Counted from the first letter of the stretch, positions 1-8,334 are shown. The stretch: 64,000 nucleotides of DNA from Nitratireductor sp. ZSWI3 (GCF_024655565.1 NZ_JANKOF010000001.1:124001-188000); one strand, 5' to 3'. Program-made: numbers and translations. The notes: a model not told the origin generated them from the letters alone.

Positions 1-852
1 CGCCTGGCGCAGCCGCTTGTCCTTGCCGAGCGGGTTGTCGGCCCTGGCGCCGTTGGCGATGTTGACCTCGATCGCCTGGTAGCCGAGGCCGGTCACCGAG
101 GCGAGTTTTATCGAGGCATCGCTTTTGACCGTCTCGAGGTCGGAAGGCGCGACACGCTCGATGATGTCGACGTCGCCGGCCCGCAGGTTCGCAAGGCGCA
201 CCGTGGCGTCGGGCATCGGCACGAAGGTGATCGTGTCGAAATGATACTGGTCGGCGTTCCAGTAATCCTGGAACTTCTCCAGCACGATGCGATCGTTCTG
301 AACACGCTCGACGAATTTATAGGGACCGGAGCAGACCGGTGTCTGGCCCGGATCCTTGTCGAAAGAGGCCGGCGACATCAGCATGCCGGCGCGGTCGGTG
401 AGCTGTGCGAGCAGGCCGGCATCCGGGCCCGACAGCGTGATGGCGAGCGTCGCAGGATCCACCACCGCAATGTCGGAGATCGACTTCAACTCGCTCTTGC
501 GCAGGCTTTCGGGATCGGTGCGGGCACGGTCCAGATTGGCTTTCACCGCCGCCGCGTCGATTGCCGTTCCGTCGTGGAACTTGGCGCCGTCGCGCAGCCG
601 CATCGTCAAGATGGTGCCGTCGTCGTTCCAGCTCCACTCGGTGGCGATGCTCGGGATGATTTCCAGCTTCTCGTTGATGTCGACCAGCTTATCGCAGAGC
701 GAGGTGAAGACGATGCGGCCGACAAAGGTGCGGGCGCGATGCGGATCCAGCACGTCGGGGTCGTCCTGCAGGCCGATCCGCAGATCCGCCGCCATGGCGG
801 CGGTGCTTGCCAGAAGCGCCGCCCCGAGCACAAGCGTCTTGAGTGATTTCAT
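1..852 (-). CDS. Peptide ABC transporter substrate-binding protein (SBP family 5), C-terminus beyond the left edge
   Basis: This is the periplasmic solute receptor of a dipeptide/oligopeptide/nickel-type ABC importer (SBP_bac_5 family). The 284 visible codons begin with a typical signal peptide (MKSLKTLVLGAALLASTAAMA) ending at an AMA-A cleavage site. Family signatures follow, such as DDPDVLDPHRARTF near the mature N-terminus and LRDGAKFHDGTAIDA. There is no stop before position 1; full proteins are about 500-530 residues, so about half is visible. It is the fourth gene of an operon transcribed leftwards (GntR regulator, two ATPases, this gene), and the permease genes are expected just outside the window. 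The substrate cannot be told from sequence. Confidence 0.9.
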   Translation of the reverse strand, partial: MKSLKTLVLGAALLASTAAMAADLRIGLQDDPDVLDPHRARTFVGRIVFTSLCDKLVDINEKLEIIPSIATEWSWNDDGTILTMRLRDGAKFHDGTAIDAAAVKANLDRARTDPESLRKSELKSISDIAVVDPATLAITLSGPDAGLLAQLTDRAGMLMSPASFDKDPGQTPVCSGPYKFVERVQNDRIVLEKFQDYWNADQYHFDTITFVPMPDATVRLANLRAGDVDIIERVAPSDLETVKSDASIKLASVTGLGYQAIEVNIANGARADNPLGKDKRLRQA

Positions 853-868
853 CGATACGCCTCCTTCG

Positions 869-1984
869 TCATTCGACCGTGGCCGTGGTGATGGCTTCCT
901 CTTCCCGGCGCGCCTGGTGGGCGCGATAAAGCTCGAGCCGCTGGGCGAGCTTGGCACTGCCGTGGGGAGCCGGCGCGGGCGGATTGCCGCCGGCCTGGAT
1001 CTCGCGCCAGAAATGGCAGGCGACGCTGCGACCGTCGCCGACCGCTTCGAGCGGCGGATGCTGCTCGCCGCAGCGTGCCTGCGCATGCGGGCAGCGCGTG
1101 TGGAAACGGCAGCCCGGCGGCGGCGCTGTCGGGCTCGGAATGTCGCCCCGGGGCAGGTCATGCTCCTCCCGGGACTGCGGCACCGGCACCGGGATCGCCT
1201 GCAGCAGCGCCTGCGTGTAGGGGTGCAGCGGCGTCTCGAAGAGCGGGTCGACGGGCGAGAGCTCCACCACCTCGCCCAGATACATCACCGCCACCCGATC
1301 GCTCATGTGGCGGATGACGGCGAGATCGTGCGCGACGATGACCAGTGTCAGGCCGAAGCGGTCCTTCAGATCCTCGAGCAGGTTGATCACCTGGGCCTGC
1401 ACCGACACGTCGAGGGCGGAGACGGGCTCGTCGCCGATGATCAGCTTGGGCTCGCCGGCAAGCGCCCGCGCGATACCGATGCGCTGGCGCTGGCCGCCGG
1501 AAAACTCGTGCGGGTAGCGATCGGCATATTCCGGCCGCAGGCCCACGACGCGCAGCAGGTCGGCCACGCGTTCGTCCACGGCACGGCCGCGCGCCAGCCC
1601 GTGCAGCCTGATCGGCTCGGCGATGATTGCACCGATCGTCATGCGTGGATTGAGCGAGGCGAAAGGATCCTGGAAGACGATCTGCATCTCGCGCCGCAAC
1701 GCGCGCATCTCGCCGGCGGAGAGGCTGGTGATCTCGCGTCCCCGATAGAAGACCTGTCCCTCGGTCGGCTCGATCAGGCGCAGGAGCAGACGGGCAAGCG
1801 TGGACTTGCCGCAGCCCGATTCTCCGACGATGGCGAAGGTTTCGCCGGCGGCGACGGCAAGGGAAACGTCGCTCACCGCGTGAACGGTCGGCTCGGTCTG
1901 CAGCAGACCCCGGCGGCCGCCGAAGCGCTTGACGAGGTGGCTGCCCTCGAGGATCGGACCGGCATCGCCGCAAGAGCCGCTCAT
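869..1984 (-). CDS. Oligopeptide/dipeptide ABC transporter ATP-binding protein, DppF/OppF type
   Basis: This 371-residue protein is the second ATPase of a peptide-type importer and drives substrate passage through the inner-membrane permeases. It has Walker [10 protein letters not shown] (about residue 55), the ABC signature [15 protein letters not shown], Walker [13 protein letters not shown] and a switch His in [10 protein letters not shown]. The C-terminal oligo_HPY extension includes [12 protein letters not shown] with the clustered cysteines of the family. The start ATG at 1984 overlaps the stop of the upstream ATPase by four bases, indicating translational coupling. A tail of about 40 residues rich in A, E and R follows the HPY domain. 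Confidence 0.93.
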   Translation of the reverse strand: MSGSCGDAGPILEGSHLVKRFGGRRGLLQTEPTVHAVSDVSLAVAAGETFAIVGESGCGKSTLARLLLRLIEPTEGQVFYRGREITSLSAGEMRALRREMQIVFQDPFASLNPRMTIGAIIAEPIRLHGLARGRAVDERVADLLRVVGLRPEYADRYPHEFSGGQRQRIGIARALAGEPKLIIGDEPVSALDVSVQAQVINLLEDLKDRFGLTLVIVAHDLAVIRHMSDRVAVMYLGEVVELSPVDPLFETPLHPYTQALLQAIPVPVPQSREEHDLPRGDIPSPTAPPPGCRFHTRCPHAQARCGEQHPPLEAVGDGRSVACHFWREIQAGGNPPAPAPHGSAKLAQRLELYRAHQARREEEAITTATVE

Positions 1985-3024
1985 CGCCGCGTCTCCACTT
2001 TCGCCTCGATCGGCGCATACCAGCAGGCGACTTCATGGCCGTCCGCAAGCTCGGCCTTTGGCGGCACCACCTCCATGCAGCGCTGATCCGCAAAAGGACA
2101 GCGCGGCGCAAAGCGGCATCCCTTGGGCATCAGATCGAGTGGCGGGACCGCGCCCTTGATGGTGGCCAGGCGCCCCTGGCGGCGGCCGAGCGAGGGGATC
2201 GAGCCAAAAAGCCCGATCGTGTAAGGGTGCTGCGGATCGTCGAAGATCGCCCCGACCGGCCCTTGCTCGACGATGTGGCCGGCATACATCACCGCAACGC
2301 GGTCGGCGACCTCCGCGACCACGCCGAGGTCATGGGTGATCAGGATCACGGCGGTGCCGGTTTCCGCCTGGATGCGGCGGATGAGCGCCAGGATCTGGGC
2401 CTGGATGGTCACGTCCAGCGCCGTCGTCGGCTCGTCTGCGATCAGCAGGCGCGGCCGGTTGGCGAGCGCCATGGCGATCATGACGCGCTGCCGCATCCCG
2501 CCTGAAAGCTGGTGCGGATAAGCATCGAGGCGCTTTGCGGCCGCCGGGATGCGCACCCATTCGAGCATCTTGAGCGCTTCGCCGCGCGCCGCCGCCTTGG
2601 GCAGCCCGCGATGGCGCATGATGCCCTCGGCGATCTGGTGCCCGATGGTGAAGGCCGGGTTGAGCGAGGTCATCGGCTCCTGGAAGATCATCGCCATGCC
2701 ATTGCCGCGCAGATTGGCCATCGCGCGCTCCGGCAAGGTGAAGAGGTCGCGTCCCTCGAAGCGGGCCGAGCCGCTGACGATGCGTGCCGGAGGGGATGGC
2801 AGAAGCCCCATCAGGGCGAGCGAGGTGACGCTCTTCCCGCAGCCCGACTCGCCGACGATGCAGAGCGTCTCGCCGCGCCCGACACGAAAGGAGATGCCGT
2901 CGATCAGGTTGGTCGGGGCACTGTGGGAAAAGCTCAATGCGAAATTCTCGACCGCGAGCACCGTATCGGCGCTGGCCGGGTCCGGATCGGAGGCGATGGC
3001 TTTTGCGGCGGCGGTCGGGCTCAT
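1981..3024 (-). CDS. Oligopeptide/dipeptide ABC transporter ATP-binding protein, DppD/OppD type
   Basis: This 347-residue protein is the first ATPase of the peptide-type importer. It shows Walker [10 protein letters not shown], a Q-loop in [17 protein letters not shown], the signature [15 protein letters not shown], Walker [15 protein letters not shown] and the H-loop [10 protein letters not shown]. The C-terminal oligo_HPY region has [13 protein letters not shown] with paired cysteines. The N-terminal 20 residues (alanine-rich) precede the ABC domain. Stop and start codons overlap by four bases with both neighbours, so regulator, DppD-like and DppF-like proteins are probably made from one transcript. 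Confidence 0.93.
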   Translation of the reverse strand: MSPTAAAKAIASDPDPASADTVLAVENFALSFSHSAPTNLIDGISFRVGRGETLCIVGESGCGKSVTSLALMGLLPSPPARIVSGSARFEGRDLFTLPERAMANLRGNGMAMIFQEPMTSLNPAFTIGHQIAEGIMRHRGLPKAAARGEALKMLEWVRIPAAAKRLDAYPHQLSGGMRQRVMIAMALANRPRLLIADEPTTALDVTIQAQILALIRRIQAETGTAVILITHDLGVVAEVADRVAVMYAGHIVEQGPVGAIFDDPQHPYTIGLFGSIPSLGRRQGRLATIKGAVPPLDLMPKGCRFAPRCPFADQRCMEVVPPKAELADGHEVACWYAPIEAKVETRR

Positions 3025-3788
3025 GCGGTGCCCGCTTCTGATCTGAGTGCCTGGCCTGTCGGAGAGGCGGCTTCCTCCTCGCCGAGCATGATCGACTGAA
3101 GATCCGCATTGAGCACCGAAAGGTGCTGACGCATTGCCCGCTCGGCGGCGGCGCCGTCGCGGCTGGCCAGCGCCCGGACGATCTCCTCATGGTAGCGGTG
3201 AGCCCGTTCGCGCCGCTCCGGCGTCCGCGCCTGCGCCCGGGGGCGCCGCCAGTCGGGATCCTGGCGGATGCGCTGTGTGATGTCGAAAAGCGTCAGCATC
3301 AGATTGTTGCCGGCGCATTCGGCGATGCGGCGATGGAAGGCGCTGTCCCACAGCTCCCAGGCGTCGTCGTCGCTGCTGGTCACCGTCTTCCTCGACAGCC
3401 GTTCCAGCGCGGCGATGTCGTCGCCGGTGCAGCGAAGGGCCGCCATCCGCGCCAGGGCCGGCTCGATCTGCAGGCGCGCTTCCATGACTTCGAGCGGGTT
3501 GGTGCGGTCCGCCAGATTGCCGAAAAACTGCCGCTCCGGAACGGGACGACTTCCTATAAAGGTTCCCTTGCCTTGCTGCCGCCAGATGAGGCCTTCGGCT
3601 TCCAGAACCTCCATGGCGCGCCGCACGGCGCGCCGCCCGAGCCCCATGGACAGGGCCAATTCCCGCTCAGGGGGGAATTGCCATTCATGGTCATGCCGAT
3701 GCTCATGGATAAGCTGACGCAGCTTCTCCAGCGCGATGGAAGAGTTGGAGCGGACGCTTTCGAGATTCAAGCAAGGTTCCCCAGGCAC
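3021..3788 (-). CDS. GntR family transcriptional regulator, FadR subfamily (FCD domain)
   Basis: This 255-residue DNA-binding regulator has an N-terminal winged helix (FPPERELALSMGLGRRAVRR, about residues 39-58, followed by QQGKGTFIGSRPV). The C-terminal all-helical FCD ligand domain has the metal/ligand pattern with Asp and several His (WDSAFHRRIAECAGN, then HEEIVRALASRD). It is the first gene of the peptide transporter operon and overlaps the next gene by four bases, so it probably controls this operon in response to its substrate or a breakdown product. The reading frame starts with GTG at 3788; a TTG a few codons downstream is an alternative. A good sigma-70-type promoter lies directly upstream. 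Confidence 0.88.
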   Translation of the reverse strand: MPGEPCLNLESVRSNSSIALEKLRQLIHEHRHDHEWQFPPERELALSMGLGRRAVRRAMEVLEAEGLIWRQQGKGTFIGSRPVPERQFFGNLADRTNPLEVMEARLQIEPALARMAALRCTGDDIAALERLSRKTVTSSDDDAWELWDSAFHRRIAECAGNNLMLTLFDITQRIRQDPDWRRPRAQARTPERRERAHRYHEEIVRALASRDGAAAERAMRQHLSVLNADLQSIMLGEEEAASPTGQALRSEAGTA

Positions 3789-3813
3789 GAGACCTTTTTC
3801 TTCATTGGTCCCC

Positions 3814-3842
3814 TATAATTTCGTCTTGTGAACGCTTGTCAA
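3814..3842 (-). promoter_or_regulatory. Sigma-70-like promoter of the GntR/peptide transporter operon
   Basis: Read on the minus strand, TTGACA (3842-3837) is followed after exactly 17 bases by ATTATA (3819-3814), 25 bases before the GTG start of the regulator. The region between and around the boxes holds an imperfect inverted repeat of TTGACAA/TTCACAA that could be the regulator's own operator; that part is inference. Confidence 0.6.
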
Positions 3843-3928
3843 GGAGTGCGTGCGCCGCAGATGGACGGGGTGGCCGAAGGGCCCTGTTCGCCGGGCGATG
3901 CCGGTGCCCGGCCGGTGCCCGAACGAAA

Positions 3929-3967
3929 GGCCGGCGGCATGGAGGTACGTAGAGGAGGCCGCCGGCC
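3929..3967. repeat. 10-bp inverted repeat in the 3.8-4.0 kb gap
   Basis: GGCCGGCGGC (3929-3938) is the exact reverse complement of GCCGCCGGCC (3958-3967), with a 19-base loop. It lies in the gene-free stretch between the divergent peptide-transporter operon and the PEBP gene. No T-tract follows on the plus strand, so its role (weak terminator, structure in the PEBP 3' end, or chance in GC-rich DNA) is open. I see nothing else in 3843-4030. Confidence 0.35.
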
Positions 3968-4030
3968 CTTGGATCCGCATAGCGAATCGGAGGGCTAACG
4001 GTGCAGGGTGCGGATTGTTCCGGGCCCGCT

Positions 4031-4498
4031 TCAGGCCGCTTCGAACGTGCCGACCGTCTCGGTTTCCGTGATGAGGTGCGAGGACGCCTCTCTCATGATC
4101 TCTCTGATCGAAGCGCCGTCAGGAACGTTCAGCCTCTCGACGTCGAGTGCCAAAAGGCGGAAATGATAGTGATGCGGGCCGTCGCCGCGCGGCGGTTGCG
4201 GGCCGTCATACTGGCGGTTGCCGAAATCGTTCACCGCTTGCCGCAGGCTGCCGTTCGCGACGCCTGCCGTGGCGTCCTCGGCCAGCCGGTCGCTCCTTGC
4301 GTCCATGTCGTAGACCAGCCAGTGATGAAACACGCCGGAGGGCGCGTCGGGATCGTCGACCACCAGAAGAAAGCTCTTCGTCTCCTCCGGCGCGTCTTGC
4401 CAGACCAGCGGCGGCGAAACGTTGCCGCCGTCGCGCGCATAGCGGCGCGGGATGGAGCGGCCGTCCGGAAAGGCGGGGCTTTGAAGGGCAAAAGACAT
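4031..4498 (-). CDS. YbhB/YbcL family Raf kinase inhibitor-like protein (PEBP fold)
   Basis: This 155-residue cytoplasmic protein is of the phosphatidylethanolamine-binding protein superfamily. The N-terminus reads MSFALQSPAFPDGRSIPRRY; conserved pocket motifs are NVSPPLVWQDAPEETKSF, VDDPDAP and FHHWLVYDMDA, and PPRGDGPHHYHFRLLALD is near the C-terminus. The start at 4498 is preferred over upstream in-frame codons because family members start here and a GGAA-containing ribosome site precedes it. Biochemical function of bacterial homologues is unsettled. A general-stress-type promoter sits 35 bases upstream, which suggests stress induction. Confidence 0.88.
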   Translation of the reverse strand: MSFALQSPAFPDGRSIPRRYARDGGNVSPPLVWQDAPEETKSFLLVVDDPDAPSGVFHHWLVYDMDARSDRLAEDATAGVANGSLRQAVNDFGNRQYDGPQPPRGDGPHHYHFRLLALDVERLNVPDGASIREIMREASSHLITETETVGTFEAA

Positions 4499-4532
4499 TT
4501 CGTGCTTCCGTTCCTTGCTTCGTCCCCCACCC

Positions 4533-4557
4533 AACCAGCCGTTCGGAACAGTGTTCC
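4533..4557 (-). promoter_or_regulatory. EcfG-type (general stress) promoter candidate for the PEBP gene
   Basis: On the minus strand GGAAC (4557-4553), 16 bases, then GGTT (4536-4533), 35 bases before the ATG at 4498. It matches the GGAAC-N16/17-cGTT signature of alphaproteobacterial EcfG sigma factors except for the first base of the -10 box. Confidence 0.6.
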
Positions 4558-4567
4558 GCGCCGGGCA

Positions 4568-4592
4568 CGAACAAATTCGGTGCTGCACGGTT
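4568..4592 (+). promoter_or_regulatory. Weak EcfG-type promoter candidate for the 66-aa hydrophilic protein
   Basis: CGAAC (4568-4572), 16 bases, GGTT (4589-4592), 56 bases before the ATG at 4648. One mismatch in the -35 box; it overlaps the opposing PEBP promoter region back to back. Confidence 0.35.
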
Positions 4593-4647
4593 TGAGCAGA
4601 GAAGTCGACTGACGGTCGGAAACCGTCGAGGCGCGGAGGAAGCGAAG

Positions 4648-4848
4648 ATGGCGAGCACGAAGCATTCCAAGTTCAAGACACCCACCGACAAGGACCTGAA
4701 GCGGAATCCGGGCATCGGGACGTCGCCGGGCACGAGTAAGGGCGGCGATCTGCTCGATGGCGAAAACACCTTCGAGGGCGATGTCCGCAATGACACGACA
4801 TCGGCCGGCGGTGTCCGGCGCGGCGAGACCGGGCGCACCAACAAGTAA
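4648..4848 (+). CDS. Small hydrophilic protein of 66 residues, function unknown
   Basis: The ATG at 4648 is preceded by a strong ribosome site (GGAGGAAGCGAAG). The product is very polar, rich in Gly, Thr, Lys and Asp, with no predicted membrane segment and almost no bulky hydrophobics, so probably unstructured and hydrophilin-like. Its gene lies 56 bases upstream of the Pcm-esterase fusion in the same direction and could share its transcript. I do not recognise a named family. A weak stress-type promoter lies upstream. Reality of the gene rests on the ribosome site, codon pattern and spacing. Confidence 0.7.
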   Translation: MASTKHSKFKTPTDKDLKRNPGIGTSPGTSKGGDLLDGENTFEGDVRNDTTSAGGVRRGETGRTNK

Positions 4849-4904
4849 GCGCACGAGCCCGTGCCGCCTCCACAGGTCCAGCCATGGCAGCGAGGGAGTT
4901 TGAG

Positions 4905-6884
4905 ATGCTCGACTACGCACACGCCAGGAAAATGATGGTCCTGAACCACATCACCAAGCGCGGCGTCGAGGATGTTTCCGTGCTGGCGGCGATGGAAGAA
5001 GTGCCTCGCGAGCGCTTCGTGGAACCCGGCATGGAGGAGTTCGCCTACGACGACACGCCGCTGCCGATCGGCTCCGGACAGACGATCTCGCAGCCCTTCG
5101 TCGTCGCCATGATGATCGAGGCGGCGGGCGTCAAGCCGGGTGACAAGGTGCTCGAGGTCGGCGCCGGCTCCGGTTATGCCGCTGCCGTGCTGAGCCGCAT
5201 CGCCGGAAGCGTCTACGCGATCGAGCGGCATGCGCGGCTCGCCGAGCGGGCGCGGGCGCGTCTGGCCGGCCTGGGCTACGACAATGTGCGCGTCCGCACC
5301 GGCGACGGCACTGCGGGATGGGCCGAAGAGGCGCCGTTCGATGCGATCATCGTCTCGGCGGCGGGCACGACGGTGCCCCAGGCGCTCAGGGATCAGCTCG
5401 ACATCGGCGGCTGCATGGTCATCCCGGTGGAGGATGCCGCGCAGCATCAGCAGCTCATGCGGATCACCCGCACGAGCGCGACGGCCTTCGAGGACGTCTA
5501 TCTGGGCTCGGTCGCCTTCGTCCCGCTGGTCGGCGGGCAGGAGCCGGCCGGCAACGATACGGCGGCAGCGTTCCACCATCATGCGCCGTCGGCGACGCTG
5601 CCGCAGATGATCGCCCGCGCGGCGGAGAAACTGCCGGAACTGGGCGATGAAGCTTTCGGCCGCCTGTTCGACCGGTTCGCCGACCGCCGCATCGTTCTGC
5701 TGGGCGAAGCAAGCCACGGAACGTCTGAATTCTACAGGGCGCGCGCCGCGATCACCCGGCGGCTCGTCGAGGAGCATGGCTTCGACTTCGTCGCCGTCGA
5801 GGCGGACTGGCCCGATGCCGCGGCCATCGGCCGCCATGTGAAAGGGTTGCCCCCTCGGCCGGATGCGCCGCCGTTTCAGCGGTTCCCGGCCTGGATGTGG
5901 CGCAACACGCAGGTGAGCGCCTTTGTCCGCTGGCTCCATGGCCACAACGCCAAACGCGAGGGCCCGGCCCACCGCGCCGGCTTCTACGGGCTCGACATCT
6001 ACAATATGAGCGCCTCGATAGAGGCGGTGCTGACCTATCTCGACCGCATCGACCGGGAGGCCGCCGCCGCCGCGCGCGAGCGCTATGGCTGCCTGACGCC
6101 GTGGCAGCGCGAGCCCTCCACCTATGGCCGCGCCATGCTGACCAGCGGCTACCGCAAATGCGAGGAAGCGGTGATCGCCCAGTGCCGGGACCTGTTGGCG
6201 AAAGAGCTGGAATATGCTGCGCATGACGGCGAAGGCTATCTCGACGCGGTACAGAACGCCCGGCTGGTGAAGGCGGCCGAAGAGTATTACCGCATCATGT
6301 ATTACGGCGGCGCGGAAGCCTGGAATCTGCGGGACCGGCACATGTTCGAGACGCTGGAACATGTGCTCGAGGCGCATGGCCCGCAAGCGCGGGCGGTGGT
6401 CTGGGCGCACAATTCGCATATAGGCGATGCACGGCATACGGAGATGGGGCAGATTCGCTCCGAACTCAATGTGGGGCAGCTCTGTCGGGAGCGCTTTGGC
6501 GACGATGTGGCGCTGATCGGCTTCGGTACCCATGAGGGAACCGTCGCCGCCGCTGACGATTGGGGCGGCCCGATGCGGGTGAAGACGGTGCGTCCCTCTC
6601 ACGAGGAAAGCTACGAGACGCTGTTTCACGCGGCGGGCGGCGGCCGGTTCCTGGTCGATTTCGCGCGGCAGGGGCAGCTTGCCGACGCGTTGGCGCCGAT
6701 GCGGCTCGAACGCTTCATCGGTGTCATCTATCGGCCGGAGACGGAGGTCGAGAGCCACTACGCGCTCGCCTCGCTGTCGCGGCAGTTCGACGCCTTCGTC
6801 TGGTTCGACCGGACGAGCGCCGTCACGCCATTCGGCACCAGTCAGGCGGGTGGGGTTCCCGATACCTTTCCCTTCGGCGTGTGA
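4905..6884 (+). CDS. Protein-L-isoaspartate O-methyltransferase fused to an erythromycin-esterase-like domain
   Basis: This is a 659-residue two-domain protein. Residues about 1-200 form a Pcm-type methyltransferase that would repair isoaspartyl damage with S-adenosylmethionine (early motif PLPIGSGQTISQPFVVAMM, SAM loop VLEVGAGSGYAAAV). Residues about 225-650 form an erythromycin-esterase-like hydrolase (Ere/YbfO type) with LLGEASHGTSEF, FVAVEADWPD and WAHNSHIGDAR, giving the conserved Glu and His residues. The ATG at 4905 is chosen because GAGGGAG sits six bases before it; an in-frame ATG at 4884 would add seven residues. True macrolide esterase activity is not implied; most relatives are uncharacterised. 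The linker is about 25 residues and contains a His pair. Confidence 0.88.
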   Translation: MLDYAHARKMMVLNHITKRGVEDVSVLAAMEEVPRERFVEPGMEEFAYDDTPLPIGSGQTISQPFVVAMMIEAAGVKPGDKVLEVGAGSGYAAAVLSRIAGSVYAIERHARLAERARARLAGLGYDNVRVRTGDGTAGWAEEAPFDAIIVSAAGTTVPQALRDQLDIGGCMVIPVEDAAQHQQLMRITRTSATAFEDVYLGSVAFVPLVGGQEPAGNDTAAAFHHHAPSATLPQMIARAAEKLPELGDEAFGRLFDRFADRRIVLLGEASHGTSEFYRARAAITRRLVEEHGFDFVAVEADWPDAAAIGRHVKGLPPRPDAPPFQRFPAWMWRNTQVSAFVRWLHGHNAKREGPAHRAGFYGLDIYNMSASIEAVLTYLDRIDREAAAAARERYGCLTPWQREPSTYGRAMLTSGYRKCEEAVIAQCRDLLAKELEYAAHDGEGYLDAVQNARLVKAAEEYYRIMYYGGAEAWNLRDRHMFETLEHVLEAHGPQARAVVWAHNSHIGDARHTEMGQIRSELNVGQLCRERFGDDVALIGFGTHEGTVAAADDWGGPMRVKTVRPSHEESYETLFHAAGGGRFLVDFARQGQLADALAPMRLERFIGVIYRPETEVESHYALASLSRQFDAFVWFDRTSAVTPFGTSQAGGVPDTFPFGV

Positions 6885-6905
6885 ACGGCCGGCAGCGCCG
6901 GCCGT
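6885..6905 (+). terminator. Hairpin just after the Pcm-esterase stop codon
   Basis: A perfect 9-bp stem (ACGGCCGGC / GCCGGCCGT) with a 3-base loop begins at the base after the stop codon. There is no T-run afterwards, so it may be a weak or factor-assisted terminator or an mRNA 3' stabiliser between convergent genes. Confidence 0.45.
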
Positions 6906-6937
6906 CTCAGCGTCTTCGGTGCGTGTGTCGCAGGATG

Positions 6938-7369
6938 CTATTGCGTGGTGTGCCTGCCGCCGTGCCGCGAGATGTTTTCCAGCGCGTCGCCCGCCGGGCT
7001 GGCGCCCTGCTCGATCGCGAGGTCGCCCAGCGACAGGATGCCGACAAGCCGCTTGTCGCGGTTCACCACGGGAATGCGCCGGATCTGCTGATCGCCCAGA
7101 TTGCGGGCGACATGCTCGGTGTCTTCGTCCTCGAAGCAGTATTTGACGTCGGCGGTCATGACTTCGCGGACGGGTGTGTCCGGTCCCTTGCCCTTGCCGA
7201 TCGCGCGGATGGCGAGGTCGCGATCGGTGACCATTCCGACCAGACGGTCGTTCTCGCCGACGGGGAGCACGCCTGCATCGATGTCGGCCATGATGGAAGC
7301 CGCCTCCCTGATCGGTTGGTCGGGACTGGCGACGCGCACGCTACGGGTCATCACTTCACTCACTCGCAT
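6938..7369 (-). CDS. CBS-domain protein (paired CBS, stand-alone)
   Basis: This 143-residue protein consists almost entirely of two CBS motifs (about residues 8-62 and 76-130), with the typical GVLPVGENDRLVGMVTDRDL and RIPVVNRDKRLVGILSLGDL blocks. Stand-alone CBS pairs bind adenine nucleotides and modulate partner proteins; the partner here is unknown. The N-terminus MRVSEVMTRSVRVASPDQPI is typical of this family. Transcribed leftwards, convergent with the fusion gene. Confidence 0.9.
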   Translation of the reverse strand: MRVSEVMTRSVRVASPDQPIREAASIMADIDAGVLPVGENDRLVGMVTDRDLAIRAIGKGKGPDTPVREVMTADVKYCFEDEDTEHVARNLGDQQIRRIPVVNRDKRLVGILSLGDLAIEQGASPAGDALENISRHGGRHTTQ

Positions 7370-7413
7370 GTCTGTCTCCTTCCTGGTTCCGCCATTGCAA
7401 CAAGCGCTGCCGG

Positions 7414-7638
7414 CTACTGCTTCGCCGGTTTGTCGATTCCGTGCGGCTCGCGCTTCCGCAAGGTCTGCCTGGCCACGGCATCTTCCTGAACCTCGACTTC
7501 GTAGGGCTGAGCCGAACCGCCTCCGACGTCGCCGGCGTCGGCGATGGGTTTCGGCGGTGCGGCGCTCTCATTCGTGGGCGTGGTCGCCACCGCGTGGCGC
7601 TTGTGCTTGCGGTTCTGGTGTCTGCGTCGGTCCTGCAT
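7414..7638 (-). CDS. Small hypothetical protein, 74 residues
   Basis: The ATG at 7638 is preceded by GAGGAA at suitable spacing. The product is polar, starting with a His/Arg/Lys-rich stretch (QDRRRHQNRKHKRH) followed by a low-complexity Ala/Pro/Gly middle and a basic C-terminus ending KPAKQ. No domain recognised; probably disordered. It lies between the CBS gene and other small genes in the same direction. Confidence 0.5.
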   Translation of the reverse strand: MQDRRRHQNRKHKRHAVATTPTNESAAPPKPIADAGDVGGGSAQPYEVEVQEDAVARQTLRKREPHGIDKPAKQ

Positions 7639-7692
7639 GGGTTCTTCCTCTGCATCGCTCGCCGGACGGAATGTTCCCCGTTTTGCGAGCGT

Positions 7693-7962
7693 TCAGCGTC
7701 CGTGTCCGTCGATAAATTTGTTGAACCGGCTCACGCCGCCGCCCTCCGTCTTCTCCTGGTAGAGAAACTTGAGGCCATTCTCATCGAAGATATCGAAGAA
7801 TTCGTCCCACGAGATCGGCTCTAGGCCTTCTTCCGGCTCTCCGAAGTCGATGCGCAGGATTCCTCCCGGCTGCGATGTTCTGACGCGCGCCGGATGTCCG
7901 TCGCGCTGCTCGGCCCAGTTTCTGATCGTCTCGTGGTTTGTGGTGGTGATCGCTTCGCTCAT
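7693..7962 (-). CDS. Conserved small rhizobial protein, 89 residues (often mislabelled as glucan-branching-enzyme-like)
   Basis: The acidic protein has a central segment GGILRIDFGEPEEGLEPISW and a C-terminus FLYQEKTEGGGVSRFNKFID. From memory, this pattern is common in small Hyphomicrobiales proteins sometimes annotated as 1,4-alpha-glucan-branching-like because of short similarity; a branching activity is not credible at this length. It shares a four-base ATGA overlap with the upstream gene (stop at 7959), so the two are co-translated. Confidence 0.78.
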   Translation of the reverse strand: MSEAITTTNHETIRNWAEQRDGHPARVRTSQPGGILRIDFGEPEEGLEPISWDEFFDIFDENGLKFLYQEKTEGGGVSRFNKFIDGHGR

Positions 7963-8300
7963 TTCGGGCCTCCGGGCTGGCGGCGCACGGCCTGCTTCAA
8001 TGGATTGCAGATCGTTCCCTCGACCACCTCGCGCGGCCCTTCCTCGGGAAAGGTGCCGGTGTCGAGTTCGATGACGGTGTAGAGCTTGTCGTCGCGGAAC
8101 GCGCTGGCGAAGCGGGTCGAAACGCCGTCGCCCGGCTTGGCGTCGGTCTCCAGAAAATCCGCTTCCGCCTCCGCCGCGACGATCCGGGCATCGGCCGGCG
8201 AACGGGCCCGCACCAGGATCACCCCCTGGTTCGTGGCCCGATCCCAGTTCGGATCGCCGTCTGCGGCCGCCGGCACGAGTTTGAAGATGCGTGTGCTCAT
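7959..8300 (-). CDS. Hypothetical protein, 113 residues, upstream partner of the 89-residue protein
   Basis: Starting at the ATG at 8300, the protein reads MSTRIFKLVPAAADGDPNWD and contains a region (TNQGVILVRARSPADARIVA) followed by FLETDAKPGDGVSTRFASAF. It appears globular and soluble with no signal peptide. In-frame upstream codons exist but cross the promoter palindrome, so this start is favoured. It overlaps the next gene by four bases. No named family recognised. Confidence 0.7.
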   Translation of the reverse strand: MSTRIFKLVPAAADGDPNWDRATNQGVILVRARSPADARIVAAEAEADFLETDAKPGDGVSTRFASAFRDDKLYTVIELDTGTFPEEGPREVVEGTICNPLKQAVRRQPGGPK

Positions 8301-8307
8301 GCCGCTA

Positions 8308-8334
8308 GGAACAAACTTCGCGGGTCGTTGTTCC
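8308..8334. promoter_or_regulatory. Palindromic EcfG-type promoter element between divergent small genes
   Basis: On the plus strand GGAAC (8308-8312), 16 bases, TGTT (8329-8332). Because the element begins GGAACA and ends TGTTCC, the minus strand reads GGAAC (8334-8330), 16 bases, TGTT (8313-8310). Plus-strand use would serve the gene at 8401, 68 bases away; minus-strand use would give a nearly leaderless message for the gene starting at 8300. Confidence 0.6.

Noticed and set aside
3929-3967. Inverted repeat as a small RNA or attachment site
   Set aside because: GC-only stem with a long loop and no T-tract, no integrase, no second copy; kept only as a repeat.
4206-6758. Very long open frame (850 codons) on the minus strand opposite the Pcm-esterase gene
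   Set aside because: It is a GC-rich antisense shadow with low-complexity Arg/His/Ala composition and no motif, while the opposite strand encodes two recognisable domains.
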